From JBFWWP01 sp050246115 (GTDB lineage: Bacteria > Planctomycetota > UBA8108 > UBA1146 > JAJFFE01): DNA of 64,000 bases. The stretch's first letter is position 1, and each line of letters starts with the position of its first letter. The position numbers were made by a program, and so were the translations under genes. The DNA is taken from assembly GCA_050246115.1 (NCBI GenBank), contig JBFWWP010000012.1, forward strand, positions 85,317 to 149,316, read 5' to 3'. The notes under the pieces are model-generated. The model was given only the letters and a program-made list of their open reading frames with translations. It was not told the DNA's origin and did not search any database. Below, piece by piece: positions 40,691-49,502 of the stretch.

Positions 40691-41905
40691 ATGCCGCGCT
40701 ACGACTACACCGCGAGGAATCCGGACGGGAGTTCGGTTCAGGGAGTGTACGAGACCGTCTCGGAGGCGCTGGCACTCGATCACCTGCGGAGTCTGGGGTT
40801 GCTCGTCGTGCGGATCGGGCCCAGCATGGGCTCCGCTGCACGCCGGCCGAGAGGACTTGCTGCCTTCCGCAGTCCGCGGCGGATCGACGTCGAGGTCGAG
40901 CTCCGTCAGCTCGCCTTCCTGCTGCGCAGTGGTCTGCCGCTCCTCGAATCGCTGCGCACGTGCGCCTCGCAGAGCGAGCGGCGCAGCATGGCCTGGGTGT
41001 GGACGCAGGTCGGGGAGGCCGTGCGCGCGGGTTCGAGTCTGGTGGTGGCGATTCGGCGGCACCGGTGCTTTCCGCCGTTGGTCGCGAGTCTCATCGACGT
41101 CGGCGAGCAGACCGGGAGGTTGCAGGTCGTGCTCGAGCGGGCCGCGGCTGTGTTGCAGCATCGGCGCGAACGACGTTCGACCGTCGTGACCGCGATGATC
41201 TATCCCGCGCTCGTCCTGCTGCTGGCCATCGGCACGGTCATCTATCTCGTGGGCGGTCTGCTCCCGCGGCTGTCGGGGTTCCTGCTCTCCATCGGACGTC
41301 CGTTGCCTGGGCCGACGCAGTTCCTCGTCGACCTGTCCTTGTTCATGCAAGCGAACGCAACCGCGATCACCTTGGTTGGTGCGCTCGCCGCTGGGGTCGT
41401 GGCCGCACTGTTCCTGAGCCGACTGCGAGGCGTCTGGGTGGATCCGCTGATTCTGCGTGTCCCGCTGCTCGGGAGCATCGTGCGGTTTGCCGGCACGGCG
41501 GACTTCTCCCATGGCCTCGCGCTACTGCTCGAGAGCGGTGTGCGGTTGACCTCCGCGCTGCAGACGGTTGCACCGCTGGTGCGCAACCGTCGTCTCGCTT
41601 CGGCAGTCGAGTGCGCGCGGGAGCGAGTCCTCCAAGGGTTCGGTTTCTCCGAGTCGCTGGCGCGCGAAGGCAGTCCGTTCGGTTCCCTTCTCACGAGCAC
41701 GATCGCGGTCGGAGAAACCTCGGGAACCCTCGAGGAAGTGCTTGCTCACGCCGCGGAGTTTCACGACGAACGACTGCGCTCGCTCGTGCGTCGCCTCGGA
41801 ACGATCATCGAGCCGACGATCGTGATCGTCATCGGTTCCATCGTCGGCTTCGTTTACATTGCGTTCTTCATGGCCATCTACGCGGTTGCGGGGACCTCGA
41901 CATGA
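40691..41905 (+). CDS. GspF/PilC inner membrane platform protein
   Basis: This 404-aa polytopic protein starts with the GspF signature PRYDYTARNPDGSSVQGVYE. It has two duplicated helical domains, each followed by membrane helices near residues 170-195, 225-245 and 375-400. VGEQTGRLQVVLERAA and VGETSGTLEEVLAHAA are the two copies of the family repeat. It anchors the motor ATPase and moves pilin subunits. It begins seven bases after the GspE stop. Confidence 0.93.
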   Translation: MPRYDYTARNPDGSSVQGVYETVSEALALDHLRSLGLLVVRIGPSMGSAARRPRGLAAFRSPRRIDVEVELRQLAFLLRSGLPLLESLRTCASQSERRSMAWVWTQVGEAVRAGSSLVVAIRRHRCFPPLVASLIDVGEQTGRLQVVLERAAAVLQHRRERRSTVVTAMIYPALVLLLAIGTVIYLVGGLLPRLSGFLLSIGRPLPGPTQFLVDLSLFMQANATAITLVGALAAGVVAALFLSRLRGVWVDPLILRVPLLGSIVRFAGTADFSHGLALLLESGVRLTSALQTVAPLVRNRRLASAVECARERVLQGFGFSESLAREGSPFGSLLTSTIAVGETSGTLEEVLAHAAEFHDERLRSLVRRLGTIIEPTIVIVIGSIVGFVYIAFFMAIYAVAGTST

Positions 41906-44115
41906 CAGTGACTAGTGCTTGCTTGGGTCTTTGGTTCACGCTGCTCGCGCTGCAGTCCACGCCGTCGATCGAGCGCGAGGAGGACACCGGTGGACGCCCG
42001 CCGATAGCCGACCCCACGCGACTCGACAGTACTCTGCGCGAGGCTCTCGGAGCGACGGCGCAGGGCTCGCAGACGCCGAGCAACGCTCCACCCCGCGTGC
42101 CGCCCCAGGTGCGCGCGCTCGTGAGTACGAATGCGGGTACTGGCGTCGTCTGGTTCGACCGGGGAAAGGAACGGTTCTCGGTAACTACGGGTCAGCGCGT
42201 GACCCGATCGGCGGAGGAGAGTTGGGTCGTTACCGGTGTGGATTCGGTGGGAGTTGCCCTTGCGGGCACGGTAGCCGGGGCACCGATCTTCGTTTCGCTC
42301 GCCGACCTGGCGGACTACCAATCGGTTCCGGGGCCGGTCGTGACCGAGGCTGCGGAGGCCAAGGACCTGGTGCTCACGCGCCTGGATCTCCGTGGACTGC
42401 AGCTCGGGGAAGTGTGTCGCCTCCTCACCGCCGCGACCGGTACCAACGTCGTCAGTTCCGACGGCGCTGCGGGCAAGGTGGTTTCACTGTACCTGCAAGA
42501 GGTACCGGTCCGCGAGGCGGTCGAAGCGATCTGTGACATGCACCAACTCTGGTACTCCGCGGATTCCGGTACTCGCGTGCTCCGGATTCGCACGGCAGGG
42601 GAGTACGAGCGGCGCCTCGCATCGCTGCAGGACGAGCGCACGGAGTACTACACGCTGCTCTATCCGAACGTGCTCGACGTGGGGCGCGCCATCAAGAACC
42701 TCTTTGGCGATCGTGTGCTGCTGCGCGCCACCGAACGCGAGACCGAACAGTTTCGAGACCTATCCGACCGCTTCTCCCGCTTCGACCTGCTCGACGCGCG
42801 AACCCAGGGCTTTGGAGCGAGTCTCGGGATCTCGGCCGGGGTCGGTACGCCGAACCGTACGTACTCGCAGGGCGGAGGCCTCAACGAAGGCAATACGTAC
42901 GACGCGAGCGGCGCCCGCGGTCTCGGCGGCGAATTGATCTCGGGGCGGACCTTCCCCGACTCGGCGAGCCAAGCGGGAACGCGCAACCGCCTGGAGTCGG
43001 AGGAGATCATGCGGCTCGAAGAACTCTTGGCTGAGCGCGAAAACGACGACGCCGAGCGCGAGGTCAACGACGTGATCGAAGGGGTCTACCGGGCACCGAT
43101 CTACGTGACGACGTCACGCCGTCAGAACAAGCTCATCGTGAGGACGAGCGACTCGCGGGCCCACGACGAGATTCGCACGCTCGTCGAACGGCTCGACGTG
43201 CCGACCGCCTTGGTCTTGCTGGAGGTGCGGATCCTCACCGTGGACCTCGTCGACGGTTTCAACTCGTTCTTCGAGTATCAGTGGGCCGACAACGAATGGG
43301 CGGGTCAGTTCAGCACGGGCGCCATCGAGCTACCGCTCGCGGGTGCCCTTGGCGTTGGGGGCACCGGGGTGCGGCCGACCGATCTGGTGTTCCAGTACGT
43401 CGACGAGGAGTTCGGAGCCCGACTGCAGGTCCTCGAGCGCGAGAATCGCGTGCGCTCCGTGGCGACGCCGGTGCTCCTCACCGCCAACAACGAGGTGAGC
43501 CGCCTGTTCGTCGGACGCGAGGTCCCGCTCAATCGCTCCTTCGTGGGGGGGCAAGTCGTGGCGGGCGATTCGGCGACCGTCGCCACCTCCGGCTCGACGG
43601 GCATCGAGTTTCGTCCCGTCGGAACGACCCTCCTGGTCACGCCGAGCATCAACGCCGACCGAACGGTGACGCTGCGCATTGTCCAGGAGTCATCGAATGC
43701 GGACACGACCGCGAGCATACTGGTTCCTGCGGGCGACCAGTTCAGCCCCCAGACGGTGAATGTCGTCAGCTCTCAGTCGGTCAGCGGGACGATCGTGGCC
43801 AAGAGCGACCGCGCCGTCGCCTTTGGTGGCCTCGTCGAGACCAGCAGCTCGGATGTCGAAGAGCGCGTACCCTTCCTCGGACGCATTCCGCTACTGGGGG
43901 TTCTCTTCCGCCGGACCACGAAGCAGGAAGATCGACGCGAGCTCGTCGTCATCGTGCGGCCGCATGTCCTGGCGACACCGACGGAGCACGAGGCGGTGAG
44001 CCGTCGACTGACCGAGGCGCTCGGAGTCGAGCTCGAGGATCTGCGTCTGCGGGACCATGAAGGCGCGGCCGAGGCGGCGCAGCACTACGAGGTGTTCGGG
44101 TTGGGGGGGCGATGA
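41902..44115 (+). CDS. Secretin (GspD/PilQ family)
   Basis: This 737-aa outer membrane pore protein has an N-terminal hydrophobic signal segment and N-domains (LDLRGLQLGEVCRLLTAATGTNVV and IYVTTSRRQNKLIVRTSD). The C-terminal secretin barrel domain includes VPFLGRIPLLGVLF and RELVVIVRPHVL, both diagnostic. A low-complexity stretch at about 300-360 replaces the usual linker. It is the only secretin in the window, so it may serve both pseudopilin loci. The ATG overlaps the GspF stop. Confidence 0.92.
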   Translation: MTVTSACLGLWFTLLALQSTPSIEREEDTGGRPPIADPTRLDSTLREALGATAQGSQTPSNAPPRVPPQVRALVSTNAGTGVVWFDRGKERFSVTTGQRVTRSAEESWVVTGVDSVGVALAGTVAGAPIFVSLADLADYQSVPGPVVTEAAEAKDLVLTRLDLRGLQLGEVCRLLTAATGTNVVSSDGAAGKVVSLYLQEVPVREAVEAICDMHQLWYSADSGTRVLRIRTAGEYERRLASLQDERTEYYTLLYPNVLDVGRAIKNLFGDRVLLRATERETEQFRDLSDRFSRFDLLDARTQGFGASLGISAGVGTPNRTYSQGGGLNEGNTYDASGARGLGGELISGRTFPDSASQAGTRNRLESEEIMRLEELLAERENDDAEREVNDVIEGVYRAPIYVTTSRRQNKLIVRTSDSRAHDEIRTLVERLDVPTALVLLEVRILTVDLVDGFNSFFEYQWADNEWAGQFSTGAIELPLAGALGVGGTGVRPTDLVFQYVDEEFGARLQVLERENRVRSVATPVLLTANNEVSRLFVGREVPLNRSFVGGQVVAGDSATVATSGSTGIEFRPVGTTLLVTPSINADRTVTLRIVQESSNADTTASILVPAGDQFSPQTVNVVSSQSVSGTIVAKSDRAVAFGGLVETSSSDVEERVPFLGRIPLLGVLFRRTTKQEDRRELVVIVRPHVLATPTEHEAVSRRLTEALGVELEDLRLRDHEGAAEAAQHYEVFGLGGR

Positions 44116-45530
44116 AGGGGAAAAGATGGAGTCGCGTGGGTTCGACCTGCTGCGCGTTCGCGTGGGTCACGCTCACGCTGCTCGCGGGCTGCAGTGCATC
44201 CGCGCCGCGGCGAACCGAACGCATCGACTTGGATGGGTTGCTGCCGGGTGTTTCCGACCCGCAGTCGACTCGCGCGCGCGACGCGATCGGCGAGATCTTG
44301 CTGCTCGAGATCGAAGGTCGCCCGCGCCTGGCCGACCTGATGGTGCGGCGTTTTCCAGCGGCGATGTTTGCCACACTCGCCCGTCGTCACGGCTCCAAGC
44401 AGGACCTGCGACTGCTCGCGACGGCGTGGGAGCGGACGTTTGGGCCGTTCTCGCGGGAGGCGGTGGGTTGGAGCGAAGTCGTCCGCGAGCGCGCCGAGGA
44501 TCCGGCGCGCCACGAACCCTACGACGCCGCGCGACGGGAGGTCGTCGCGCGCCTTGCGGTCGGCGATGTCGAGACCGCTCTTGACCAGATGCCGCTTCCG
44601 GTGAGCACCGCCTCCGAAGGCGCCAGTCCACTGCACCTCGAGGCCGGCGCGCTTCACGCCTTCCTGCTCCGGCTAGGGCATCAGTACGCCCCGGCCGCAC
44701 GCGAGTACGCGAACGCTCGGCGTGGCGCGGACCCGGCCGACGCATTCGCGCACGCTCGCTTGTCGCTTCTCGAGTACGAGGCGCTGGTGCGCCTGGGCTC
44801 CTTCGCCGAAGCCAGTCTTTGGCGCGCTGCCGTCGAGATCGCCGCTCGCGCCGAATTCGTCGATCCGGTCTTCTGGAGTCGAGCCCGCGACCTTGCCCCC
44901 GCGAGCGAACCGTGGCCGCCCGCCGCGCTCGAGTACGCGGGCCGGTACGTCGGCGAGCTTGCCGACCGCGCCACCACCGACGCACTCCTCCAGGGCCTCA
45001 TCGCTCAGCAGTGGCTCGATCAGGGCGACGCGAACCGAGCACTCCTCGCTTTCACGCAGGCTGAGTCAGGGCTCCGCCGATGCCCTCTCGAGTCACGCCT
45101 CCGAGTCGGCCGCGCGAAGAGCCTGCTCGCGCTCGGACGCCCTCGAGATGCCGCGGCCGCTGTCGTCGACTTCGCTCTCGCCGAAGATCCCGGCATTGCG
45201 CGCCCGGCGCTTGCCATCCTGGGCGCCATCGAACTCGAGTTGCGACGCCCCGCGCGTGCCCAAGCGCTCCTTCATCGCGCTGTCGAGTCCGAAGTCGAAT
45301 GGAACGGACGCACGGAAGCCATCGCCAATCTCGCCATCGCCAACCTCCTCCTCGATGAAACTCAGACCAGCCGCGAGCAACTCGCCATGGTGCGGCACCG
45401 CTTTGCCCTCGAGGGGAATCTCGAAGCCGTCGGACGTTGCCTTCGCAACGAACTCCGCGCCGCGATCACTGCCAACGACCAAGCTGCCGCCCTGGAATTG
45501 CGCGCCCAGCTCGAGGCTCTCGGAAGGTAG
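44112..45530 (+). CDS. Lipoprotein with TPR-like helical repeats
   Basis: This 472-aa protein has a lipoprotein signal ending LTLLAGC (lipid-modified Cys at about residue 27). The mature part is alpha-helical and TPR-like (for example ALLAFTQAESGLRRC, ARPALAILGAIELELRRPARAQALL). As last gene of the operon, overlapping the secretin stop by 4 bp, it may act as a pilotin-like assembly factor (PilF/PilW are TPR lipoproteins); this is inference. Confidence 0.78.
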   Translation: MKGKRWSRVGSTCCAFAWVTLTLLAGCSASAPRRTERIDLDGLLPGVSDPQSTRARDAIGEILLLEIEGRPRLADLMVRRFPAAMFATLARRHGSKQDLRLLATAWERTFGPFSREAVGWSEVVRERAEDPARHEPYDAARREVVARLAVGDVETALDQMPLPVSTASEGASPLHLEAGALHAFLLRLGHQYAPAAREYANARRGADPADAFAHARLSLLEYEALVRLGSFAEASLWRAAVEIAARAEFVDPVFWSRARDLAPASEPWPPAALEYAGRYVGELADRATTDALLQGLIAQQWLDQGDANRALLAFTQAESGLRRCPLESRLRVGRAKSLLALGRPRDAAAAVVDFALAEDPGIARPALAILGAIELELRRPARAQALLHRAVESEVEWNGRTEAIANLAIANLLLDETQTSREQLAMVRHRFALEGNLEAVGRCLRNELRAAITANDQAAALELRAQLEALGR

Positions 45531-45660
45531 CAGCTCCCCGATCGCGGCGTTGTCGCACGCATCGTCGGCGGATGCCGGAGGGTGCTATCGCGACCGCGAC
45601 TCGAGACCGGGAAGCCGCAGCGGGCTAGCGGCGAAGCGGGCGCGCAGAGTGCTCGAGGCC

Positions 45661-45705
45661 TGGCCGTCCGAGGTGTGGCCGCTCGAGGTGTGGCCGCCCG
45701 AGGTC
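45661..45705. repeat. 15-bp tandem repeat, 3 copies
   Basis: The units are TGGCCGTCCGAGGTG, TGGCCGCTCGAGGTG and TGGCCGCCCGAGGTC, head to tail. Confidence 0.85.
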
Positions 45706-45743
45706 GAGACCTCGAACGCGCGGGCCGTGTCGTAGCGACAGTC

Positions 45744-45891
45744 GTGTCCCAACGACAGGGTGTCCCAGCGACAGGGTGTCCCAGCGACAGGGTGTCCCAG
45801 CGACAGGGTGTCCCAGCGACAGGGTGTCCCAGCGACAGGGTGTCCCAGCGAACAGTCGTGTCCGAGCGGGAGTGGTGTCCGAGCGGGAGTG
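45744..45891. repeat. 16/17-bp tandem repeat, about 9 copies
   Basis: GTGTCCCAGCGACAGG is repeated with a 16-bp period from 45744 (first copy has one change), then drifts to 17-bp units GTGTCCGAGCGGGAGTG at 45858 and 45875. There are no spacers, so it is not a CRISPR array. Confidence 0.93.
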
Positions 45892-45897
45892 GTGAAG

Positions 45898-45973
45898 TGG
45901 TGACCCTGGTACGATTCGAACGTACGACACCTAGCTCCGGAGGCTAGTGCTCTATCCACTGAGCTACAGGGCC
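45898..45973 (-). tRNA. tRNA-Arg (anticodon CCG)
   Basis: It is a complete 76-nt cloverleaf with encoded CCA. The acceptor stem GGCCCTG pairs with CAGGGTC, the D arm is GCTCAGTGGATAGAGC, the anticodon stem CTAGC/GCTAG encloses loop CTCCGGA, and the T arm contains GTTCGAAT. It decodes CGG. It lies 56 bp after the aldolase gene on the same strand and directly before a tandem array. Confidence 0.97.
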
Positions 45974-46029
45974 ACTGGTCCTGGGGTCTTATCAGAGAGC
46001 GGGCGAGGAGTCGAGAGGTTTGGGGGAAC

Positions 46030-46719
46030 TCAGCCTGGGCAGATTCCGCACTGGTTGCAGTGGGGAACGATGGGGGGGAGGCCCAGCTTCTCGCGCATGC
46101 CGAGCAGCTTGCTGACTTCCTCGGGAGGGAGGTGGCGCACACGGCCGAGTTGGCGGGCGGCCAGGGTGATCTTGGCGGTGTGTTCCACTTTGTCGAGCTT
46201 GTGGAATGCCTCGGTAAGGGTGGCGGCGACGGTGACGGTGCCATGCCGATCGAGAATGAGCGCATCCCGTCGGAGGATCGCGCGGCCCACCATGTCGGCG
46301 GTCGCTTGGGTGGTGGGGGTGGCGTACTCGGTCGTGGGGATCGTGCCGAGGCCGACGACCACTTCGGGGATGACGCAACCCGCGAGACTTTCGCCGGCGA
46401 TACTGAAACCGAGGGTGATGGGGGGGTGGGCGTGGAGGACGGCGTGGACATCGGGTCGCGCGTCGTAGACGGCGAGGTGCATGCGCCGTTCCGATGACGG
46501 CTTGCCGCGATCACCCGGGAGGGGGTCGCCGGCGCGGTCGATGCGGACGAGTTCTTCGGCTTCGAGTTCGCCGAGGCACGAACCGGACGGGGTAATCAGA
46601 AACGTGTCCCGTGTGAGGCGTACGCTCAGGTTGCCATCCGTGGCGGCGACCAGGCCGGCGCGGTAGGTGCGCTGCGCGATTCGTATGACTTCGGTCCGAA
46701 GGTCGTGCTCGTGGCTCAT
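46030..46719 (-). CDS. Class II aldolase/adducin family protein (fuculose-phosphate aldolase-like)
   Basis: This 229-aa protein probably cleaves a sugar-phosphate with zinc catalysis. It shows TDGNLSVRL, the phosphate loop TPSGSCLGEL, the zinc ligands HAHPP and DRHGTV, and the substrate-binding TTEYATPTT region. The C-terminus is extended by a compact CNQCGICPG motif, not part of the standard enzyme. The ATG at 46719 follows AAGGAGC. It is third in an apparent - strand operon with the two genes upstream; whether these share a pathway is unclear. Confidence 0.87.
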   Translation of the reverse strand: MSHEHDLRTEVIRIAQRTYRAGLVAATDGNLSVRLTRDTFLITPSGSCLGELEAEELVRIDRAGDPLPGDRGKPSSERRMHLAVYDARPDVHAVLHAHPPITLGFSIAGESLAGCVIPEVVVGLGTIPTTEYATPTTQATADMVGRAILRRDALILDRHGTVTVAATLTEAFHKLDKVEHTAKITLAARQLGRVRHLPPEEVSKLLGMREKLGLPPIVPHCNQCGICPG

Positions 46720-46739
46720 GCTCTGCTCCTTGCCTGCCG

Positions 46740-47852
46740 TCAGAATCCGCCGGTCTTGTACAGGTCCAACCGTAAGAGCTGCAGCGCCTGCAGGAGGCTG
46801 CGCGCGTCTTCGGTCTGCTGCGCGGATTCGGGCCGTTGGGCCAGCCACTCTTCCCAGGCGTTGACCTGAGCGACGTACGCCTCACGCTGGGTTGCGGTGA
46901 GGCGCGGCGAGACCTTGCGCTTCAGTTCGCGCAGACGGGTCTGCAAGTCGGCGAGGCTGGTGACTTCGACGAGTTTCGCCGGTCGCGCGGGTTCGTTGGC
47001 GGCCGCAGGCTCCGTGTGCGGCGGAGGCTCGGGCGTTGCCGGCGGCCGAGTCTGCGAGAGCCATGCGACGGCGGTTTCGAGTTCGGTCACCGGGGATTTG
47101 GCAAGGAGGATCGGCAGGGCGTTGGGTCCACCGGCCGCGACCCACTTCGCGTACAGCGGTTCGTAGCGTTCGTCGTCGCCGCGGAGCCGCGCCAAACCGA
47201 GAGCGCGAGTGACGTCGGAGGCGTTGCCGCGCTCGAGTTCGGTGACCTCGCGCACGTAGTCATCGGCGGTCGCCTGGAGGTACTCGGCTCGGGGCAGCGG
47301 CTCGACCCGCGTGACGCGCTCGGCGGGGACCTGGGTGCGGATGGACGAGCCCAAGAGGAGCACGTGATGGATCCCCGCCTCGCTGCGAGCTTCGCTGGCC
47401 CACAGCGTGCCGCCGTTGGCCAAGCTCACGCGGGTCACCGTTGCCGGGAGCGGTGGCTCGACGCGGCCGGCCAGTTGCCACCAAGCTTCGCGCACGCGCC
47501 ACTCGGCGACGAGCGCGCGCGCAGCGTCGGTGAGGCCAGGGTCGAGGGCAGGAGGGCGCTGGGCGTCGAGGTGCCAGGTACGAATCTCCTCACGGAGCCG
47601 AGCGGCCTCCGCATGCCCGAGGTCCCGGCGCACAGCCTCAGCCGACGCTTCGCTGCGCGGAGTGGACTCGGGGCGGCTCAATGCCGTGGGAGCGGCCGGC
47701 TGCGGGTCGGCCGACGCCCCGTCGCTCGCGGGCGGGGCCACGGGGCTACTCGTGCGACTCGCGGCCTCGCGCGCCAAACGGTGTTCGAAGGCGACGACGC
47801 CGACGACGCCCGCGACAATCATACAGAGCGCGATCGCGGGAATCGGTTTCAT
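46740..47852 (-). CDS. Membrane-anchored protein, unknown
   Basis: This 370-aa protein has one N-terminal hydrophobic segment (IPAIALCMIVAGVVGVVAF), an Ala/Pro-rich linker, a small beta-rich region (VTRVSLANGGTLWASEARSE) and a helical C-terminus with a coiled coil. No family was recognised. Its ATG overlaps the stop of the glycosidase-like gene by 4 bp and it ends 20 bp before the aldolase start, so the three are co-transcribed. Confidence 0.65.
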   Translation of the reverse strand: MKPIPAIALCMIVAGVVGVVAFEHRLAREAASRTSSPVAPPASDGASADPQPAAPTALSRPESTPRSEASAEAVRRDLGHAEAARLREEIRTWHLDAQRPPALDPGLTDAARALVAEWRVREAWWQLAGRVEPPLPATVTRVSLANGGTLWASEARSEAGIHHVLLLGSSIRTQVPAERVTRVEPLPRAEYLQATADDYVREVTELERGNASDVTRALGLARLRGDDERYEPLYAKWVAAGGPNALPILLAKSPVTELETAVAWLSQTRPPATPEPPPHTEPAAANEPARPAKLVEVTSLADLQTRLRELKRKVSPRLTATQREAYVAQVNAWEEWLAQRPESAQQTEDARSLLQALQLLRLDLYKTGGF

Positions 47853-49075
47853 GGCTCCTCCGATCGTGACGACGGCGCGGGGGCGCCGCCCGGGCGAAAC
47901 CAGCGACGGATCACCTCGAGCGCAGGCTTGCCGCGTGGCGAGTAACCCCGATCGGACTCACCGCCGTCCTCGAACCAGTTGTAGAAGAACACCCCAGTCA
48001 GGGCCGGTTCATCGATCCACACGCGGGTGAACGCCTCGAAACAATCCCGCTGTTCGGCGATGTCGACCTGCTCGGAAATATAGTAGTTCCACGGGTCGCG
48101 ATTGGCGCCGTCCTGCGACGGAAAGCCGACCTCCGTGAAGATGAGTGGCTTGCCGACGTGGGTTTGCCAGGCGACGAGATCCTCGCGGAGGGCACGCCAG
48201 CGCTCGACCATCTCCGCAACGGTCGGTTCGTTCGACTGGGTCAGGGAGAAGTAGGTCGTCATGCCGACGTAGTCGAGCGCGTGGTAGAAGCCTGGCGCGG
48301 TGATCGAGTCCCAGTTGACGGAGTAGGTGAGCGCCCCAGAGAAGCGCTCGCGGGTTCGCTCGATGAGCGCCACCCACTCGTCGCGGTCGGTCTGCATGGA
48401 GTTGAGCTCCGACCCGACCGACAGCAGGGCGACCTGTTCGTCCTCGGCGAGGGTGGCGATCCGGGCGAGGAGTCGATCATAGGACGCGTACCAGTGGGCG
48501 CGGTCGGTGGGCGCGATCGTGCCGCGCCAGTCGTGTTCACCGGGCTGTCGAATCAGGATCACCGGCAGCAAGGCGACCCGGAGGCCGCAGTCGTGAGCTT
48601 GACGAATGGCGCGGGTAATGCGCTCCCAGGTCTGGGTTCGCGGGTCATCGATCGCCACCTCGACGGAGTCGACCTTCTCTTGGTAGAAGTTGAAGCACAG
48701 GAGGACCCAATCGGCGCCCAACTCGGCGATCTCGGCCAGGCGTGGCCCGTAGTCGTGGGCGGGATCCTGGGCGTGCAGGCCGAGCGCTGCCCCCCGAATC
48801 GGCCCGGCCAGGGCCCGAACTCGCGGGGGCGCCGGGGGTGTCGGACGGGGTGGCGTTGGCAAAGCCGCGGGCGGCGCCTGCACCGACGGCGGTGGCGCTG
48901 CGGACGCGACGCGGGTCGGCGCGGGTGAATCCGCCACCTGCACCTCCGCGGGCCCGTCGACCTCGATCGAAACGCAGCCGCTGGCGACGCCGGCGATGAT
49001 CGCCACCACTGCGGCCAGTCGCGTGCCCAGGCCGGGCGCGCACGCGCGCCCGAGAGCGATCGGAGTGGGCAGCAT
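47849..49075 (-). CDS. Lipoprotein with GH113-like glycosidase TIM barrel
   Basis: This 408-aa protein has a signal segment ending in the lipobox VASGC, a proline-rich linker, then a TIM barrel resembling GH113 mannanase-like enzymes. The likely acid/base Glu is in SVGSELNSM and the nucleophile Glu in FTEVGFPS; ALDYVGMTTYFSL and FFYNWFEDGG are typical neighbouring strands. The substrate is unknown; a surface beta-mannan or related polymer is a family-based guess. The ATG at 49075 has GGAGGAG 11 bases upstream. It is the first gene of the three-gene operon. Confidence 0.8.
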   Translation of the reverse strand: MLPTPIALGRACAPGLGTRLAAVVAIIAGVASGCVSIEVDGPAEVQVADSPAPTRVASAAPPPSVQAPPAALPTPPRPTPPAPPRVRALAGPIRGAALGLHAQDPAHDYGPRLAEIAELGADWVLLCFNFYQEKVDSVEVAIDDPRTQTWERITRAIRQAHDCGLRVALLPVILIRQPGEHDWRGTIAPTDRAHWYASYDRLLARIATLAEDEQVALLSVGSELNSMQTDRDEWVALIERTRERFSGALTYSVNWDSITAPGFYHALDYVGMTTYFSLTQSNEPTVAEMVERWRALREDLVAWQTHVGKPLIFTEVGFPSQDGANRDPWNYYISEQVDIAEQRDCFEAFTRVWIDEPALTGVFFYNWFEDGGESDRGYSPRGKPALEVIRRWFRPGGAPAPSSRSEEP

Positions 49076-49502
49076 CGGCGAGTCGGCTCCTCCACGAACT
49101 CATGCATGCGAAGTCGGACAGCACCGCGACAGCCGACGCCCTCGCAGGGTAGCACTCGTGATTCGGCGCGAAAAGGGTGGGTCGTCGGGGGAGTTCCGGG
49201 CAATTGGGGGCAGCCGCCCGACCGCGAGCGGGAGTTGGACAAAGTCCGCTCGCGCCTGCACAATCGGCGATACGGACTCCTGGGTGCGGAAAAAAACGGA
49301 CCTCCGAGGGAGAGGGGAAACCTACGGAGGCCCTTGGTGAACTCGAGTTGTGCAGTCTGGCGGGGGAGTCTCGAGTCCTGGACTCGGGAGTCGCCCCGCG
49401 GAACGAGCCAATGAAACGGACCTCCGAGGGAGAGGGGAAACCTGCGGAGGCCCTTGGTGAACTGACAGCATTCATATCGTCGACCACAGAAGGGTTCTTG
49501 AG
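49076..49502. other. Divergent intergenic region with 50-bp direct repeats
   Basis: No gene was found in these 427 bp. The direct repeats at 49294-49343 and 49414-49463 take up the part nearest to the HEAT-VWA gene. Confidence 0.55.
49294..49463. repeat. 50-bp direct repeat pair, 120-bp offset
   Basis: Copies at 49294-49343 and 49414-49463 differ only at 49324/49444 (A/G). Each contains CCTCCG...CGGAGG, able to form a hairpin. The 70 bp between them include CGAGTCCTGGACTCG, a second hairpin. The second copy ends 40 bp before the start codon at 49503. Confidence 0.92.

Larger units (their letters stand above)
45531..45897. other. Intergenic, filled with short tandem repeats
   Basis: There is no gene. 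Two tandem arrays (45661-45705 and 45744-45891) occupy most of it, ending six bases before the 3' end of tRNA-Arg. Confidence 0.6.

Noticed and set aside
40960..44115. A 1051-aa open frame that begins inside the gspF gene
   Set aside because: Only the part from ATG 41902 is the secretin; the upstream part is an out-of-frame shadow of gspF caused by high GC.
45744..45891. Possible CRISPR array
   Set aside because: The 16-17-bp units are directly adjacent without spacers and no cas gene is present.
49385..49396. Another MITE end (GGAGTCGCCC)
   Set aside because: Only a 10-base match with no further similarity; may be chance.
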